Below are positions 62,231 through 64,000 of a DNA stretch of 64,000 bases, one piece after another. Source of the DNA: Gluconobacter japonicus (GTDB lineage Bacteria; Pseudomonadota; Alphaproteobacteria; Acetobacterales; Acetobacteraceae); the NCBI RefSeq assembly GCF_002723975.1, contig NZ_BEWO01000001.1:62001-126000 (forward strand), read 5' to 3'. The position numbers and the translations under genes are program-made. Below the pieces are notes generated by a model. The model searched no databases and had not been told where the DNA came from. It worked only from the letters and a program-made list of their open reading frames with translations. The first letter of the stretch is position 1, and each line of letters begins with the position of its first letter.

Positions 62231-62765
62231 GAAGTTCTTTCTGGTTTTCTTCGTCACGAAATTGCTGGATCAGTTTTTCCAGTACCACATCAGGATGATC
62301 TTCACCGCAGACATGAATAACCGGCTCATCTTCTCCTGGTTCTTCAAATGTGGCCAATTGGCTGGGCAGCAGGCTGGCCGGCATGAAGTGACCCTTTCGA
62401 TGGGTCATGCGATCCGCCAGCACCTTCGGGTCAACACGGATATGAATAAACTCGACGGGGAGGTCCCGGCGGAGCTGTTCACGATAAATGCGCTTGAGAG
62501 CAGAACAGGTCAGAACAGCGCCGTGCCCTGCGTCGATCTCCTTGCTCAACCAGTCACGACACAGTTCAAGCCACGGCTTGCGATCTTCGTCCGTCAGCGG
62601 CTGCCCGGCACTCATTTTGTCAACATTGCTCTGGGGATGGAGCGCATCCCCTTCTTGAAAATGCCAGCCGAGACGGGTGGCAAGGCCGGTGGCAATCGTT
62701 GTCTTGCCGGTCCCGGAAACTCCCATCACGACCAGAAATCGGGGCCTAATCCCTATGGTTCCCAT
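62214..62765 (-). CDS. gntK: gluconokinase
   Basis: Phosphorylates gluconate to 6-phosphogluconate, feeding the pentose phosphate pathway. 183 residues. P-loop GVSGTGKTT (15-23), GDALHPQSNVDKMSAGQPLTDEDRKPWL, CSALKRIYREQLR and FEEPGEDEP are the GntK signatures. It overlaps rpiA by 13 bp. For a gluconate-producing sugar oxidiser this is a key entry step into central metabolism. Confidence 0.95.
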   Translation of the reverse strand: MGTIGIRPRFLVVMGVSGTGKTTIATGLATRLGWHFQEGDALHPQSNVDKMSAGQPLTDEDRKPWLELCRDWLSKEIDAGHGAVLTCSALKRIYREQLRRDLPVEFIHIRVDPKVLADRMTHRKGHFMPASLLPSQLATFEEPGEDEPVIHVCGEDHPDVVLEKLIQQFRDEENQKELHAAVG

Positions 62766-63445
62766 CGCTCCACTCCCTGTTCTGTAGCAACCAGAACTTC
62801 AGACGCCATGTTCAGGAACATGCCGTGTTCCACCACGCCTACGATCGCGTCTATCTGGCGCGCCAGTTCTTCCGGGTCCTCGATCGGACCGAACGTGCAA
62901 TCCAGAATCATGTTGCCGTTGTCACTGACAAACAGGTTTCCGTCACGGTCGGTCCGCGGCTTGACGCCCTTGGCACCGCAGGCTGACAACCGTTCTGCCG
63001 TGCATTCCCAACCAAAAGAAATCACTTCCACGGGAATTGGGGCACGCTCGCCAAGGTGATCAACCGGCTTGCTGCCATCCACAATGACGACGAATTTCTT
63101 CGCGGCCTGTGCAACAATCTTTTCCCGCAGAAGTGCTCCGCCAAGGCCTTTGATCAGGTGCAACGGCCCACGCTGGACTTCATCCGCCCCATCAATGGCA
63201 ATATCGAGCCGACGATGAGCCGCAAAATCCGTCAGTGGAATACCGGCTTTCTTCGCCTTGCGGGCACTGTCTTCGGACGTTGGAATCCCCACAATGTGAA
63301 GACCTTCCGTGATCCGCTCACCCAGTCGCTCGATCATGTAAGTCGCAGTGCTGCCCGTTCCTAGGCCGACAACCATCCCGCTTTTGACCATATCTGCTGC
63401 TTGCCGGGCTGCGGTACGCTTGTGGATTTCCATATCCGAACTCAT
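62753..63445 (-). CDS. rpiA: ribose-5-phosphate isomerase A
   Basis: Interconverts ribose-5-P and ribulose-5-P. 230 residues: VGLGTGSTA, IAIDGADEV, LIKGLGGALLREKIVA, PVEVISFGW and VSDNGNMILDC are characteristic. Its start overlaps the pgl stop by 4 bp and its end overlaps gntK by 13 bp, so the three are tightly coupled. Confidence 0.97.
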   Translation of the reverse strand: MSSDMEIHKRTAARQAADMVKSGMVVGLGTGSTATYMIERLGERITEGLHIVGIPTSEDSARKAKKAGIPLTDFAAHRRLDIAIDGADEVQRGPLHLIKGLGGALLREKIVAQAAKKFVVIVDGSKPVDHLGERAPIPVEVISFGWECTAERLSACGAKGVKPRTDRDGNLFVSDNGNMILDCTFGPIEDPEELARQIDAIVGVVEHGMFLNMASEVLVATEQGVERWEP

Positions 63446-64000
63446 GCCGCGTCTCCCGTTGCGGCACGGTCAGCCAGAATGACAATACGACCTTCACTGA
63501 TCACATTCGCGGACGGGAGGCTCTTATCTCCGTCCCGCAGACGCTTCAGCATCTCAACCTTGGAGGCACCGGTCACAAGGAAAACCACCAGAGCGCTGGA
63601 AGCGATCGCCGGATATGTCAGTGTAATGCGTTCATGCGGTGCAGTCTTCGGAGCCGCCGTTCCCACCCATGCCGTCTTTTCCTGCAGCACAGGCTCACCT
63701 GGAAACAGCGAGGCGGTATGACCATCTGTTCCCAGACCCAGCATCACGAGATCAAAAAGCGGACGAGCCGGATCAAGTCTGGTCGCGCCATAGGCCGTCT
63801 CAAGCGTCTTCTGGTAGGCCTTCGCATCGGTTTCGACAGTTGAACCTGTCGGCATTGGATGAACATTGCCTGCCGGAACCGGCACGTGGCTGATCAGCAC
63901 AGACTGTCCAACCGCATGATTGCTGTCCACGTGACCCTCGGGAACATGCCGCTCATCTCCGTAGAAGATCTCGACGCGCTCCCAGGGAATACGCTTTGCA
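63442..64000 (-). CDS. pgl: 6-phosphogluconolactonase, 3' part (cut by window end)
   Basis: Hydrolyses 6-phosphogluconolactone to 6-phosphogluconate. The C-terminal 185 residues are visible: EIFYGDERHVPEGHVDSNHA, LFDLVMLGLGTDGHTASLFPG and ERITLTYPAI, all typical of the DevB/Pgl family. The start lies beyond the window. Other oxidative pentose phosphate genes are likely to the right; that is expectation, not observation. Confidence 0.94.
   Translation of the reverse strand, partial: AKRIPWERVEIFYGDERHVPEGHVDSNHAVGQSVLISHVPVPAGNVHPMPTGSTVETDAKAYQKTLETAYGATRLDPARPLFDLVMLGLGTDGHTASLFPGEPVLQEKTAWVGTAAPKTAPHERITLTYPAIASSALVVFLVTGASKVEMLKRLRDGDKSLPSANVISEGRIVILADRAATGDAA

Noticed and set aside
1-64000. 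CRISPR arrays, tRNA/rRNA genes, insertion sequences
   Set aside because: Looked for regularly spaced repeats, tRNA-like cloverleaf ends and transposase motifs by eye and found none convincing. A tRNAscan-SE, CRISPR finder and ISfinder run would settle it.

Overview
The window is a 64 kb chromosomal segment of an alphaproteobacterium, very probably an acetic acid bacterium (Acetobacteraceae, most likely Gluconobacter). The basis is inference from gene content: a fused shikimate kinase/3-dehydroquinate synthase, a GNAT-Nudix fusion, a Hint-domain protein, three TonB-dependent receptors, a gluconolactonase-like protein, and a tightly packed 6-phosphogluconolactonase/rpiA/gluconokinase operon typical of sugar oxidisers that depend on the pentose phosphate pathway. 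The DNA is moderately GC rich. Genes are closely packed, with many 1-40 bp overlaps and clear intrinsic terminators between convergent units. I see no rRNA, tRNA, insertion sequence, prophage or CRISPR array.

Layout. 0-8.7 kb: 5' part of the rsh/spoT (p)ppGpp enzyme and rpoZ; a NYN nuclease with a degenerate uracil-DNA-glycosylase-like partner; the periplasmic Met-sulfoxide reductase pair msrP-msrQ; a beta-hydroxyacid dehydrogenase; Fe-SOD; yajC; a DUF815 ATPase; a Hint-domain protein. 8.7-21.7 kb: a TonB receptor divergent from a Rieske oxygenase, a GNAT-Nudix fusion, an SMP-30 lactonase, a CinA-like protein, accA-xerD, aroKB, a strongly expressed-looking OmpA-family protein and a GtrA protein. 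21.7-40.1 kb: mostly housekeeping (alaS, carbonic anhydrase, prfC, rpsD, cysS, trmJ, gltX), plus a Nudix-mtnK pair, a Kbp-like potassium-binding protein, MFS and MATE transporters and a KirBac potassium channel. 40.1-45.8 kb: lemA-TPM, then a dye-decolorizing peroxidase and an encapsulin shell protein in a two-gene operon, a sugar/H+ symporter and an entericidin-like lipoprotein. 45.8-58.6 kb: adenine deaminase, a second TonB receptor, an HI0933-type flavoprotein, a HerA-like ATPase, a third TonB receptor with a glycerophosphodiester phosphodiesterase behind a Pho-box-like promoter, then a secreted protein with two retropepsin-like domains and an orphan STN-domain protein. 58.6-64 kb, all on the minus strand: DJ-1/PfpI protein, AldA-type aldehyde dehydrogenase, LysR regulator, YaiI protein, gluconokinase, rpiA and pgl (cut by the window end).

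The most distinctive system is the encapsulin nanocompartment at 41922-43749: the peroxidase ends in a Pro/Ala linker and a cargo-loading peptide of the GSLK type, and the shell gene follows after one base. Also notable are the triple 11-bp Pho-box-like repeat (53003-53031), the degenerate retropepsin tandem with an STN partner (56711-58627), and a periplasmic nuclease-like gene whose signal peptide is only encoded if translation begins at a CTG codon (25200).
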